The position numbers and the translations under genes are program-made. Below the pieces are notes generated by a model. The model had not been told where the DNA came from, searched no databases, and worked only from the letters and a program-made list of their open reading frames with translations. From Vanessa cardui (taxonomy: Eukaryota; Arthropoda; Insecta; Lepidoptera; Nymphalidae), in contig NC_061152.1 in NCBI RefSeq assembly GCF_905220365.1, positions 1 through 64,000 on the forward strand: DNA of 64,000 bases, in the 5' to 3' direction. How positions within the stretch are numbered: position 1 is the first letter of the stretch; the number at the start of each line of letters is the position of its first letter. Shown here piece by piece: positions 51,102 to 63,181 of this stretch.

Positions 51102-51534
51102 TCACATTCGAGATGGTCCTAGTAGGTATACAATAAATTTCAATCTTTAACCCTTTTCGAAGATGTTATCTAAAAAACACACACACATAAAAGATAATGA
51201 ACTAAACAATTAAAGATTAATTGATTCGGTTTTACATTAAACTGTAATTAAATTTATATTAGGTGCGACCGCGACTGCGCGCGCGTTTATTAAATTAATT
51301 AAAAAAAAAGTTATAATTATACCCTAAATTATATTTTAGTATAGGTTATATTTGGTATATATGTACATACATATGCATCTAGTAAAAAGCGGTGATTTTA
51401 ATATAACACACAGACACCTCATATTTATTTTATGTAAGTACCTATTTAAAAAACAGTTTGAATTCGTTGCAGTAGTTGACAAGCGTCCCGCCACAACTTC
51501 GAATAATGTTTTGATATAATAAATAAATAATAAT

Positions 51535-51715
51535 AAATAAATATGAGACAATATCACATACATTATTTTGATGCCAGTGTAAGTGGCTAAAACGCTTGTG
51601 TTATGGAATATAAGGTGTAACGACGATACCACAAACAACCAGACTCAACACAACATAGAAAACGAATGATAATCTACACCGACTCAGCCGGGAATCGAAC
51701 CCGGGACCTCGGAGC
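51535..51715 (-). mobile_element. SINE-D, head missing
   Basis: TTTTGATGCCAGTGTAAGTG and GGGAATCGAACCCGGGACCT. Confidence 0.75.
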
Positions 51716-51836
51716 GTTATTTACAAGGCACTCAGGAGTAATGCACCTCTATACCAATGAGATTTCGTTTTAGAATTCAATCATTAGTTTCGGAGACTAA
51801 TCGCTACAAACAAAGTGATACGGCCTTTCTGATATC

Positions 51837-52360
51837 ATTACATAGTATAAAACAAAGCCGCTTACCGCTGTCTGTCTTTATGTAAGCTTAGATCTTGAAC
51901 ATTTTTAAATAGATTAATTAATATATTGATTCGAAAGGAACGTTTATATGTATAATGTTGGTATATACATATAAACCTCCATATAAATAATTGTTAACTT
52001 GGTGGTAGGGCTTTGTGCAAGCCCGACTGGGTAGGTACCATCCACTCGTCACTCCACTCAGTATTGTTGTGTTCCGGTTTGAAGGGTAAGCCAGTGTAAC
52101 TACAGGCACAAGGGACATAACATCTTAGTTCCCAAGGTTGGTGGCGCATTGACGATGTAAGGAAAAGTTAATATTTCTTACAGCGTCATTGTCAATGGGT
52201 GATTGTGACCACTTACCATTAAGTGGCCCATATGCTCGTCCGACAACCTGATCCACCATCATAGTAGAGAATGACAGAAAAACTGTGAACGTTGTAAGAC
52301 ATTTTGCAGTATATTTAGTATCAGCATTGCAACCGCGCGAAGTATGGCGGGTCGCTAGTT
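51837..52360 (+). mobile_element. Helitron-like element with nested SINE-B
   Basis: Start ATTACATAGTATAAAACAAAG and end GTATGGCGGGTCGCTAGT; SINE-B occupies 52000-52250. Confidence 0.6.
52000..52250 (+). mobile_element. SINE-B nested in the Helitron-like element
   Basis: TTGGTGGTAGGGCTTTGTGC to CGTCCGACAACCT. Confidence 0.8.
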
Positions 52361-52549
52361 TAAAGATAAATAATAACAATAAATGTCCGCCATTTTGAAA
52401 AATAATTCCAACGTTTTGTTTTTACAATAGGAAGCCGATTTTTAAATGTTTTAAATAATTAAATTGTAAGTACGTATTGTATACAATACTAGAAATTCCA
52501 ACTCAACCATTTACCTATTACGTATTAATACCACCCCTTTCCCCTATTC

Positions 52550-52748
52550 CAGCTTTTGAATTATTCAGCTTTCAACCCCAAAGGGCGTGGTTACGATTCA
52601 CGCCCACTCTAAACCCCGCCCCCGTCGTTCAACCCCTATCTTCAGTGTACGATCGAAAGCGATAACAAGCGCTAGCTTTACGTGTCCCGTGTGTGTGTAT
52701 CTGTTCTTGTGTTCTGTTATATCTCGACAAGGATTTTTATATATTTCT
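52550..52748 (+). promoter_or_regulatory. candidate promoter and non-coding first exon
   Basis: A repeat-free patch with GC boxes (AAAGGGCGTGGTT, ACCCCGCCCCCG), an insect initiator-like TCAGT (A at 52644) and a strong donor CTGTAAGTATG (GT at 52749-52750). No coding exon was found downstream. Inferred from motifs only. Confidence 0.3.
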
Positions 52749-52929
52749 GTAAGTATGTTTTAATGAATGATTATTAATATTTGGATGTACCTATAGCGGC
52801 TTTATCATTGTCCTTGAAATTAAAGAGGCTAGATATACATACATATGTACATATATGTATATTTCATATATTCCCTTAAAGATATAAAATAATTAAGTGA
52901 ATTTGGAAACTTATACTTCTACCCACAAT

Positions 52930-53152
52930 TAACAGCACTCAATATTGTTGTGTTCCGGTCTGAAGGGTGAGTGAGCCAGTGTAACTACAGGCACAAGGGA
53001 CACAACATCTTAGCTGGTTAGTGACCTGGTGGTGAGTTCGCAAGGTTTCCCAAGGTGACGCACTGGTGCTGTAAGGAATGGCTAATATTACTTTTTTGTT
53101 AGTATCTATTGTCGGTGGTGACCTCTCACCAACAGGCCCATTTGCTCTACCG
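52930..53152 (+). mobile_element. diverged SINE-B
   Basis: CAGCACTCAATATTGTTGTG to ATTTGCTCTACCGCC. Confidence 0.65.
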
Positions 53153-53539
53153 CCTATTATTTTTTAGAAGATTTATCCATTTGACATATATAATGGGATT
53201 TGTGGGTAAGTCAGAACCCCTATCATACACGAACAAAGGTATTTTTCCTTTCGTTACACTGACTCACTCATCATAGTTTCCCAGGTTAGGCATTGGTAAT
53301 GTAAGGAATATATAATATTTCTATAGAATTGCTGTCCGGTGGTGATCACTGTACCAAATCGAACATGGTGCATCTAAGACAGTATAGATCTCAACCTATC
53401 TTATACTTAATATATCTTTAAATTAACATAGTCATCATACAACATATAAATCAGGTACTGGCTATCCTAGCTAGGCTATTTCAATAATCTGTTTTTACTG
53501 TAATCTGTCCTCTCCCTGAAAGTAGACGAATCTAAATAC

Positions 53540-53900
53540 ATCAAAATCAACTTTATTCAAGTGGGCTTTTACAAGCACTTTTGAATCGCCAATTAACAAC
53601 TAAGAGAAGCTACCACCGGTTCGGAAGGTAGATTCTATCGAGAAAAATCGGCAAGAAACTCAGTAGTTATCTACTCTTTTTTAACATTTAAAAAATACAA
53701 AGTCGTGTTAGTTAAATACATTTATTTCCTGCTTGGAAGTCAACAGGTATTAACTCCACGCTTTTTTATCATCTATAAAATCTTGTATCGAATAATATGC
53801 TTTTACCAATGTATTTTTTACAAACGATTTGAATTTACGAAACGGCAAAGTTAAAAATGTTTTCGTAATTTTATAGTAGAAACGGATACCTTGCCCCATC
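53540..53900 (-). mobile_element. LINE-C 3' end
   Basis: AATCAACTTTATTCAAGTGG into the terminal codons. Confidence 0.78.
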
Positions 53901-54107
53901 AAATACATCAGAAAGATCACCTGAGTAATTACACAGTATATTTTGAATACGTTTTGTCAGTTAGTAACAGTTTCTTTGTAAATGCTAACCGAAGAACAAC
54001 GCCGACAAACAGTTATCCCTAATAATTTCTACTTCCCTGAAGATTTTTTTATTGACACAAGAATTAAAAACATTAAATGCTTAAATATATACAAATACGA
54101 ACTAAAA

Positions 54108-54366
54108 CTAGTTACTGTATAAATCTTGACCGCGTGCAATGGTGGCAAGAATACTAGCAGCGTTTCCCCGTTGAATCGCAATTCCGATCCTCTGGGCGAA
54201 CGAACCAGCCCTCCTGTCACCAGTGGAGGTAATGGGGGGAGGTGTTGTACTTTTGATGAAGCCCTTTGCACAACTATTCCAAGGGCCAAGCGTTTCGACA
54301 GCAAATGGAATAAAAAAGTAATAATACCCTGTCAATATTGTAAATGTGAAGGTTTCATCGCTAAAC
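54108..54366 (-). pseudogene. retroelement-like coding relic
   Basis: The minus strand reads IPFAVETLGPWNSCAKGF and QRIGIAIQRGNAASILATI. I associate this pairing with the C-terminal region of some non-LTR element proteins, but cannot name the clade. Open for about 80 codons, with no flanking reverse transcriptase. Confidence 0.4.
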
Positions 54367-54714
54367 TAATTTAGATGGATTTTAGTTTGGAGATAGTTTG
54401 AAATTTAAAGTAAAGGCTTACTCTGTAAGGTCTTAGGCCTTTTCAATTCACGGGGGCGGAAAATGGGGCTGAAGCTTTGTATGCTTTAAAATTTTATAGG
54501 TTTTAGCTGGAAATGAGGTAAATTGTAGATGTATTTTAATATTCTAAACTATATACAATAAAATATGACACACACTTGGAACCTCGTATTTACAGCCTAA
54601 TTTATTACATTTAAAATGTTTTTATAAAAATTAAGAAATTTGACTAAACACAAACGTCAACAAACATTCAACATTACCAGGATGGATTTTAGGAGGGAGA
54701 ATGTCGTAAAAAGA

Positions 54715-54955
54715 GCTGAGATGCCTGATGATGAAGATTAATATGTGTTTATAATTCATCTCGTGCTCGGTGAAGAAAAACATCGTGAGGAAACCTGCAT
54801 GTGTCTAACTTCATCGAAATTCTGCCACATGTGCATTCCACCAACCCGCATTGGAACAGCGTGGTGGAATACATATGTTCGAAACCCTCTCCTTAATGGA
54901 AGAAGAGGCCTTAGCCCAGCAGTGGGAAATTTACAGGCTGTTACTTTACTTTTTT
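54715..54955 (+). mobile_element. SINE-A, internal deletion
   Basis: AGCTGAGATG then directly GTGTTTATAATTCATCTCGT to CAGGCTGTTACTTTAC. Confidence 0.8.
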
Positions 54956-55129
54956 TACTTTAATGTCGTAGATGAGACCCAATAGTCTCGTAATGTAAAA
55001 ACAAAATACCCTCTTCAGAGCGTTTTGTAACGGAATAGCCGTTTTTATAACTATACTTCAAGGGAATGTGAACCAAATACTTACCTGTTACTTAAACATC
55101 AAATATTATACACAGGCTTAGTCCTAATG

Positions 55130-55370
55130 ACGACCTCCGTGGTCGAGTGGTGTGTACACCGGTTTCCATGGTAACGCCACTCCGAGGTCCCGGGTTCGAT
55201 TCCCGGCCGAGTCAATGTAGATTATCATTAGTTTTCTATGTTATCTTTAGTCTGGGTATTTGTGGTACCGTCGTTACCTCATATTTTCCATAACACAAGT
55301 GCTTTAGCTACTTACATTGGGATCAGAGTAATGTATGTGATGTTGTCTCATATTTATTTATTATTTAATG
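55130..55370 (+). mobile_element. SINE-D, full length
   Basis: Head GACCTCCGTGGTCGAGTGGT, B-box-like GGGTTCGATTCCCGG, tail TGTCTCATATTTATTTATT. Best plus-strand copy. Confidence 0.85.
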
Positions 55371-55374
55371 CATA

Positions 55375-56005
55375 CACCTTATCAAATATAATAATGCTTC
55401 CATAAATCGACTATGCAGACACATACTGACCAGAAGTTACCATTTCGGCAAGCTGCCTAACTGCAAAGTCATATCAGAGGAAAGCCTGACTTCTCAACAT
55501 CGACTTCTTGTCATGGTCTAAGGGGTTACCCCATGAACAAAGTAGGAGAAACGCAAATCTAGAAGCAAGTGGTAGTCGCTGAACGGACCGATGAGGATAT
55601 ACTTCCTGGTAGAGGTTGTGAGACAAAACCTATCGCCTCGCACCGAAACTGCTCGGGAGGTTTGGGAATGAGTCCAGATATAAAAACTAAAGCAGTGCCT
55701 TGAAATAGTCCTGGAACTAGGCTTTCTGATACTGTATATCTCGAAGGACCATGAAAGCATAATAACTTAGTCAAAAATAGACTTAGTCAAAAGGCACACC
55801 CTGGCATTAGCTGGAATTAATACACGCCAGGCGGATGATTGTTTTTGAGTAAAAAGGATTCCAAACCAAGCTGAACTTAAAACTTCAACCTTCATGATAT
55901 CCTTAGAAATATCGTTAATAACGTAAATAATTGTGCAATTATAAAGTTTAATCTTCATTTACAGGATATAAAATACAAAAGAGCAATACTTAATATCCTC
56001 AATAG
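55375..56005. other. gene-free DNA
   Basis: Open frames on the minus strand (about 55518-55774) overlap in two frames and match nothing I recognise. Confidence 0.4.
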
Positions 56006-56006
56006 A

Positions 56007-56288
56007 AAGGAGAGGGCCCAGCGGTTACAACTCATGCATCTTAACCGATGATTGCGGGTTCCAACCCAGGCAAGCACCACTATATGTGCTTAATTTGTGT
56101 TAATAATCTTGTGCTCGGTGAAGGAAAACATCGTGAGGAACTCGCATGTGTCCAATTTCATAGAAATCGACCACATGTGTATTCCACCCACCCGCATTGT
56201 TCTAAACCTTTCTCCTTAAAGGGAGAGGAGGCTTCTAGCCCAGCAGTGGGAGTTAGTAAATTTAGAGGCTGTTGTTGTTGTTGTTGTT
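56007..56288 (+). mobile_element. SINE-A copy
   Basis: GGAGAGGGCCCAGCGGTTAC to GAGGCTGTTGTTGTTG. Confidence 0.8.
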
Positions 56289-57399
56289 ATATAAAGATGT
56301 AGTACATCCCAGCGCATACAGAACACTGTGGCGCGGCTGAGAGATGACACGCCTCACCCCCTGAGATGTTTCACATCAAAATGTGAAACCTTTGGAGTTT
56401 TCTTGAATTAGACGCTCGCCGATAGATAATTTACTGCGATTGACAAGCCCATCAAACACAAAACCTTTTCAAGCGAGTTTACACTCTATGTACATTGTGA
56501 GAGCTGCTAAAATCGTTCGAATGATTTATTATTAAAATTATCATTGACTTCTTTAACCACGACAAAATTTATGTGTTGCTTAATATTACAATTTCAAGGG
56601 ATAATCGCCCTTAGGTGTATGTGATAAGGTGCATGCGGTTTTGTTTAGAATATATGTGTGTCGTGGCAGGTGAGACAGGCAAATATGACATTTTTGATTC
56701 GCACAGCGGGACGCCGGCGTAGGGTGAGCATACAGTCCGCTGTCTCGATTTGTTTTAAAGTATAAACCGGTTTTATTAACCTAACCTAACTGTTTTCAAG
56801 GCATTTTAGAACACTTCTAAAACATATTAATATTATAAATGTGAAAGTAACACTATCTGTCGCTTTTTCACGACCAAACCGCTGAAACGAATTTGATGAA
56901 ATTGAGTATGAAGCAAACTTAAGCTCCAAGAAAGGACATAGGCTACTTTTTTGCCTGACACATGACACCCAACACCCTAAAACACATACTAACAACCATG
57001 TCGATAAGTTATCATTTGGTTTTGTGTAATGTTAAAATAACTTTCGTGACATTATTTTGTATTTATAAAGCTATTGAAAAAATTACAGTAACTTTTAATA
57101 CGAGGAAACCCTTCCAATGTATGCTATTAATCGTTATACGAATATTTTGTGACAATAAATTTGATTATATGAAAATCAGCAGCGCCATCTAGTGTGTTAC
57201 AAAACACGCCTTTGTGTTGAATGGTTTGCAGTTTGAATTATTGTATTTTTAACTCGGTAACATTCGTTCATTACGATAAAGCGTTATCGTTTTTTTTTTT
57301 TCTGATTTATTTTGGGACTTTTGTCCAACACAGGTACGTCAGTCCCATTGTACCCTTTTCCTTTGGGTTTGACATTATTTAATATTAATTGCTATTAAG

Positions 57400-57660
57400 T
57401 AGAACACCAAGAGAATTTTAGTAGATTCTGACGAAGGATCTGCTAGAACAATCTGAAAAAATCCAAGATTGAATGAACATACACATAAACTACATAAAAG
57501 TAACTTTCTCTTTCTGAGTCTTGCCGAGTCTTGCCACATTCCATCAACAAATGATATAGGTCTTCTAAACTTCCTCACTTATCACATTTAGGAGAATCAG
57601 TTTTCTTAATAAGGAACCTAAAACTTTTTGATGGAATGTGACCTAACGCGATGAGCGATA
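57400..57660 (-). pseudogene. LINE C-terminal relic
   Basis: Minus strand gives DSPKCDK, a stop, then GSLEDLYHLLMECGK: the CxxC...H...C pattern found after the reverse transcriptase of Jockey/R1-like LINEs. Degenerate. Confidence 0.5.
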
Positions 57661-58124
57661 ATAATATACGTCCTGTTTATTTTTAATCTGGATTATCGTT
57701 TTTGAAATTAAATTTTCAGTTCAGTTTTGACTCGCTATAACGTTGTTTCATTTTATATGCCCATAATTGGAAATTTTATCTTTAGAGGAGGACAACGTGA
57801 AGTATAACACCGCATGAATGTTACTACACAGTCGGGGAGGGCGGCTCGTAAGCTTCAAGTATTTAAAATAATACAAAACGTATAAACACACAATATAACC
57901 AATATGTTATCAGAAACTAACTTATATAAGTTCCAATTTCGAGTTCCTAAACAAATGTAAAACAAAGTATTTATTTGTGAACAACAGAAGCATTTCCCTA
58001 GTGGGAATCACTAATATTTCTATCTACCCCTCCATGGATGAATGGGGACAACCAAGCGGCAAGGATTGATTCTGTGAACATGCAGCAATTGTCATTAATA
58101 GTCATCGTTGTCTAATGGCAAGTT

Positions 58125-58310
58125 ACATCAAAGTATTGATAAAATACATTTATTTTTGAATATTAAAAAGGAGTACTGACTTTCTTGCCGGTTCTTCTCG
58201 GTAGAATCTACATTCCGAACCGGTGGTAGCTTCACTTAATTGTCAAATGACGATTCAAAAGTGCTCGTAAAAGCCCACTTGAATAAAGTTCATTTTGATT
58301 TGATTTGATT
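58125..58310 (+). mobile_element. LINE-C tail
   Basis: CATTCCGAACCGGTGGTAGC to AGTTCATTTTGATTTGATTT. Confidence 0.82.
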
Positions 58311-58374
58311 ATGGTATATGTTTGTATTATTATTAAAAATATATTTTGTATATGTAACATCATATAAAAAAAAA

Positions 58375-58510
58375 ATCCTGAGTTTTTTTCGCCGGTTCTT
58401 CTCAGGTCTGAGGTGTTACATTCCGAACCGGTGGTAGATTTTTGACTGTTAATAAGAAAGTGTAATCACTTCTATTTTGAATAAAGATTTTTGTCTCTGA
58501 CTTTATGATT
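58375..58510 (+). mobile_element. LINE tail, second subtype
   Basis: GCCGGTTCTTCTCAGGTCTG to ATTTTGAATAAAGATTTTTG. Confidence 0.7.
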
Positions 58511-58789
58511 AGAGGCCAAATCTGATGAAATCTGGCCTCCCCTAGCTGGGTCTATGGGTAGAATAAGGGCAAAATAATCTATTGGTTTAAACAGAATCGT
58601 TTTCGGGACTGTCCACCATCACCGCACCCCATGGCCCCACTAGCCTTGTAAGCGACATCTGACGAGCAATCTCCTCACAAAGCGAGTCGAGATGAAATTA
58701 CAACATTACTGAACCGATCTGTCAGCGCTCGGCGGAGTCAAAGGTCGCCGATAGAAATCCCGACGCGAAATTGTTACCTTTTTTTTTTT

Positions 58790-59015
58790 TTTAATATGAG
58801 ACAACATCACATACATTACTCTGATCCCAATGTAAGTAGCTAAAACACTTGTGTTATGGAAATCAGAAGTAACGACGGTACCACAAACACCCAGACCCAA
58901 GACAACATAGAAAACTAATGGTAATCTACATCGACTCGGCCAGGAATCGAACCCGGGACCTCGGAGTGGCGTACCCATGAAAACCGGTGTACACACCACT
59001 CGACCATGGAGGTCG
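58790..59015 (-). mobile_element. SINE-D copy
   Basis: CTGATCCCAATGTAAGTAGC to CTCGACCATGGAGGTCGTC. Confidence 0.83.
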
Positions 59016-59039
59016 TCATAATTAAAAAAGGTGCATGCA

Positions 59040-59222
59040 CAGTCAGAGTAAGAAAACCTTCGTCAGTTTTGAAATTAATTCCTTTATCGAGTCTTAAGCT
59101 CTTAGTGCCTTTTGAATCTAAACATCGAATCATTGCGACGCAATATGTCATTATCGATGGGTAAAGCAGATTATCGCTCGTACTGAGCACACGAAAATAG
59201 ATCTTAAGGTGACGAACCTTTT
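59040..59222 (-). repeat. dispersed repeat shared with Toll intron 7
   Basis: Reverse-complement partner of 7846-8035. Confidence 0.75.
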
Positions 59223-59750
59223 GTTACCCCGACTGTACATACCTTTTAAAGTTATACTTCTTTACAGTTTATTGTGCGTTTGATATAATACAAACAAATC
59301 TACGTTCAGCTTTCTTCCATACAACACTGTAAGCTGCAATAAAATCTGTTTACAAAATGGATATTAACGTTTGGATATGACTTACAGACAGACGAACATA
59401 ATCTCTAAATGCTTGTAAAGGTTTTACGCGCCTAATTTAATAACACTGTTATTTATTTAAACTTTTAGAATTAAGTTTAGATTTTTCTATGGTATCCTTA
59501 TTAAAGATAAGAATACCATTATCATATTACATTTTTACCTTTGCTGTTTCATAAATTGAAATCGCTTCTAAATAAATAAAAATTTTAACAAAAAGTAAAA
59601 CCGACTTCAAACATAACACTCTTTTAAAACAAATGAATATGCACGAAAAAGTAATAAAAATAATTGCGTATTCAAAATATTTTTTAGAGTCCTCCTAAGT
59701 AAAATGAAATGAAAAATATTAGACTACTTAAAAGTCGCTTTACGATTATA

Positions 59751-59987
59751 TAATGTAGTTATAGTTATTGTTATATTTGGAGCCGGTGTCAGCCACGGGC
59801 CCGCACCTCTATAATCAAAAGAAAGAAGCGATACGAGCCCCTTGATTGACCCAGTATATTATCGTATATATAAAAGGTAATTTGTAAAAAACAAATTTCT
59901 TAAAGTATTCTCCTATTGTTTTTTGATTGATATACTATAGGGTTTACTATGCTGACACTGACTCCAAATATAGCAATAACTACATTA
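59751..59987. mobile_element. short TIR element
   Basis: 237 bp; ends of about 35 bp (TAATGTAGTT...TATATTTGGAG...TGTCAGC) pair in inverted orientation with one 6-base indel. Confidence 0.65.
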
Positions 59988-60054
59988 CATACAACTAAAA
60001 ATATACAGACGAATTGATAACCTCCTCCTTTTTGATTTCGGTTGAACACATTGT

Positions 60055-60305
60055 TAAAGAAGGCATATTATTCAATACAAGATTGTACAGACGATGAAAA
60101 ACCATGGAATTAATACTTGTTCCAGGCAGGATATATTACATGCATACATAATTATAATTATCTAACTAATATATTACACGACTGAGTGTCGTGCCGGTTC
60201 TCGGGAGAATCTGCATTACGAACCGGTGGTAGCTTTGCTTACTACAGTTGTTAAATGACGATTCAAAAGTGCTTGTAAAACCCTACTTGAATCAAGTATA
60301 TTTTG
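60055..60305 (+). mobile_element. LINE-C tail, diverged
   Basis: CATTACGAACCGGTGGTAGC to GAATCAAGTATATTTTGA. Confidence 0.7.
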
Positions 60306-60309
60306 AAGG

Positions 60310-61050
60310 ATTTATTGACTTCGGGGAGTCGGAACCTTAGAGCTAGTAATGCTCGATGAAAGGGCTCTTTTTTAATTTATACTTCGATCATCCGCATATG
60401 CAAACAAGCAATTAAAGCTTCAATAATATATGGAACCCTTCTGTTTGTTCGCTAAACGGCTAATCCATTACTGGTGAGGCGCCGCCCCTAGCTCAACGCC
60501 GCGGTCATTTCACGCCGCGTCGGGTTTGCTTACGTTGAGCTGGTTTCTGAATTCATAACTAGTGAATGGGTTAACGACCTTAAGGTCTAATCCTTTGGGA
60601 GGAGTTGAGATGTCAAATCGTTTTGATCTTGAGTCATTTTTATTTGTGATAACAAAATTTTAGGATGGTCACGAGTTTCAACAACGATATTCTTCCAGAT
60701 TCATTTATTAGCACTATTTTCACATTCATTTTATCCACTATTTCATGTTTTACAATATATCCCGTATTTTATATCTAAATTTAGCCTTTCATTCTCATTA
60801 TTTCCAAATATATAATATAAATATCACCAAACATTGCCGCCGCATTCGATTTCTTGACATTTTCCTTCTTACCGGTCAGTATCAGACAATCGGCCAGTAT
60901 TAACTAAATTATTCTAATAAATTATAGTTATACAATGTGTAACAAAAATAAGTCTAACAGAAATATATTCTTTATTTCAAGTGTCATTTTTTGTGGTATG
61001 TGTAGCAATAAGGCAGGAAGTTCACTTAATGGAAAGTGATGGTGGTAGTT
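60310..61050. other. gene-free DNA
   Basis: One GC-rich patch (60475-60545) has no supported function. Confidence 0.4.
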
Positions 61051-61054
61051 TTGT

Positions 61055-61325
61055 GGTAGGGCTTTGTGCAAGCCCACCTGGGTAGGTACTACCCACTCAT
61101 CAGTTATTCTACCGCTAAACAACAGTACGCAATATTGTTGTGTTCCGGTTTGAAGAGTGAGCGAGCCAGTGTAACTACAGGCACAAAGGACATAACATCT
61201 TAGTTCCCAAGGTTGGTGGCGCATTGACGATGCAACGAATAGTTAATATTTCTTACAGCGTCATTGTCTATGGGTGATGGTGACCAGTAACTATCAGGTG
61301 GCCCATGTGCTCGTACGGAAACCTT
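61055..61325 (+). mobile_element. SINE-B copy
   Basis: GTGGTAGGGCTTTGTGCAAG to TGCTCGTACGGAAACC. Confidence 0.82.
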
Positions 61326-61856
61326 TTCCATAAAAAAACCAACTCCCATGGACATCTGCAACACCAGTTTACTTGGAGATGCGTTACCGGCCTTAAAAAA
61401 AGTGTAGGCTCATTTTTTAAGGTTCGGAAAAATCGAAGAAAAGTGTTTGTGCGAGGCAGATAAATGTCAAAGCTATCGCTGTTGTGTATTTTCAGACTAA
61501 CGCATACGGATAGAGTGACTTAAAGAAGAACGCGTGCTAAGAATCAAACAAATTAATATATTAACCTCATTCTAAGCTAGTTCACAAATAATAATTTTAC
61601 AAAAAGAAATTATATAAAAACTATGTAATAAATAATATATATAGACAACCAATCGAATTAGGAATACAGATAAACAATATTTACGTACCTGTTTATTTTA
61701 TATTTACGTAGTTTATGATTAAAATATCTTTATTTATAATACAACGCTACTATTATCATTATATTAAAATAAAACAGAAAATACACATCGTAAAGTACAT
61801 TTATTTTACACAACACATTTAAACATTAATACATTTTAATTTAATACACTTACAAG

Positions 61857-61981
61857 AGCTGAGATGGCCCAGTGGTTTAAACGCGTGCATCTTAACCGAT
61901 GATTGTGGGTTCAAACCCAGGTTAGCACCACTATATATATATGAAATTCTATCACATGTGCATTCCACAGACCCGCATTTT
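61857..61981 (+). mobile_element. SINE-A 5' part
   Basis: AGCTGAGATGGCCCAGTGGT to ATTCCACAGACCCGC; internally deleted and 3'-truncated. Confidence 0.78.
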
Positions 61982-62039
61982 CGACAGGCTTTCGGCTTAA
62001 TACCAACATAACAATAACATATATGTTTTTGATTACGGA

Positions 62040-62240
62040 CTAGCGACGCGCCCGGCTAGCACACGTGCAGTTCAGTATATAGGATATATACCAGAATAAC
62101 ATAGATTTTATTCTGGTATATACCCTATATTACTGTAAAATTTCATCCAAATAAGTTCAGTAGTTTTTTTGTGGAAGAGTCACAAATAGACAAACATCCA
62201 TTCTCGCAAACTTTTGCACTTTTAATAATTAGTAAGACAA
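62040..62240 (-). mobile_element. Helitron-like fragment
   Basis: GACTAGCGACGCGCCCGGCT is a reversed hairpin-plus-CTAG end. A 13-bp inverted pair TATACCAGAATAA lies inside. Confidence 0.5.
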
Positions 62241-62569
62241 GGAGGATTATTATATTAGTAGTATAAAAACTGTGATGTTATATTTTTGTACGTTTCCCGG
62301 AAAATGACCTTACAATACAATGTAACAGTTCGCTCTTGGAACACCTCCCGCGCGACTGTTTCAATCACGTAATTAGAGCAGCACCCGCCGGCCGCACAAA
62401 GGCGACGGCGCCCGCACTGGAGGGCGACGCGACCCGACGCAGACCAGACGTCACCTGTCTTAAGACAGCGCGACCGTCTGACTGTCTTGGACAAGTACTG
62501 AAATTGTTTTGCATAAAGATTAAAGATGGCGTCGATTACAATAATTACGTTAACACACAACGATAACAC

Positions 62570-62852
62570 AACAGCCTGTAAATTTCCCACTACTGTGCTA
62601 GGTCTCTTCTCTCTTGGAAGAGAAGGTTTGGAATATATTCCATTAACGCGGCTTGGAGGAATACACATGTGGCAGAATTTCTATGAAATTAGACACATGC
62701 AGGTCTCCTCACGATGTATTCCTTCAACGCCGAGCACGAGATAAATTTAAAACACAAATTAAGCACAAGAAAATTCATCAAGCATCTTTGGATATGAACC
62801 CGCAATCATCGCTTAAGTTACACTCGTTCTAACTACTGGGCCATCTCGACTC
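62570..62852 (-). mobile_element. SINE-A copy
   Basis: ACAGCCTGTAAATTTCCCAC to ACTGGGCCATCTCGACTC. It follows a GC-rich unique patch (62380-62470). Confidence 0.82.
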
Positions 62853-63181
62853 TTACATATATGTATTGTTATATACAGTAAAACGTTGCGACAAAGACGT
62901 CTTAACCCAGACACACAAGACAGTCGCATGTCTGAGCTCTCTTCAAAAAATAAACAAACTGGCACAAAACTAATTGATTGATTCAAAAGTTATCCAATTC
63001 CCTTATTATTGGCGCTCCGACGCTGACTCACGTGCAACAAAGGCTCTATTACTTAACAGCCAAGCTATCGGCGAACAAAGCTTCTTGTGTTTGCTTGTGG
63101 AAAGCATATGTTCTGAATAAAAACATACATATATTGATTATCAGAACAATACCAAGAATTGTGATAGCACAGTGATAATAG

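Noticed and set aside
56365..56390. Hairpin GTTTCACAT/ATGTGAAAC as a terminator
   Set aside because: Intrinsic terminators of this kind are bacterial; here it is an isolated 9-bp stem in eukaryotic DNA.
56775..56792. Telomere-like CCTAA repeats
   Set aside because: Only two to three imperfect units (AACCTAACCTAAC), far too short for an insect telomere array.
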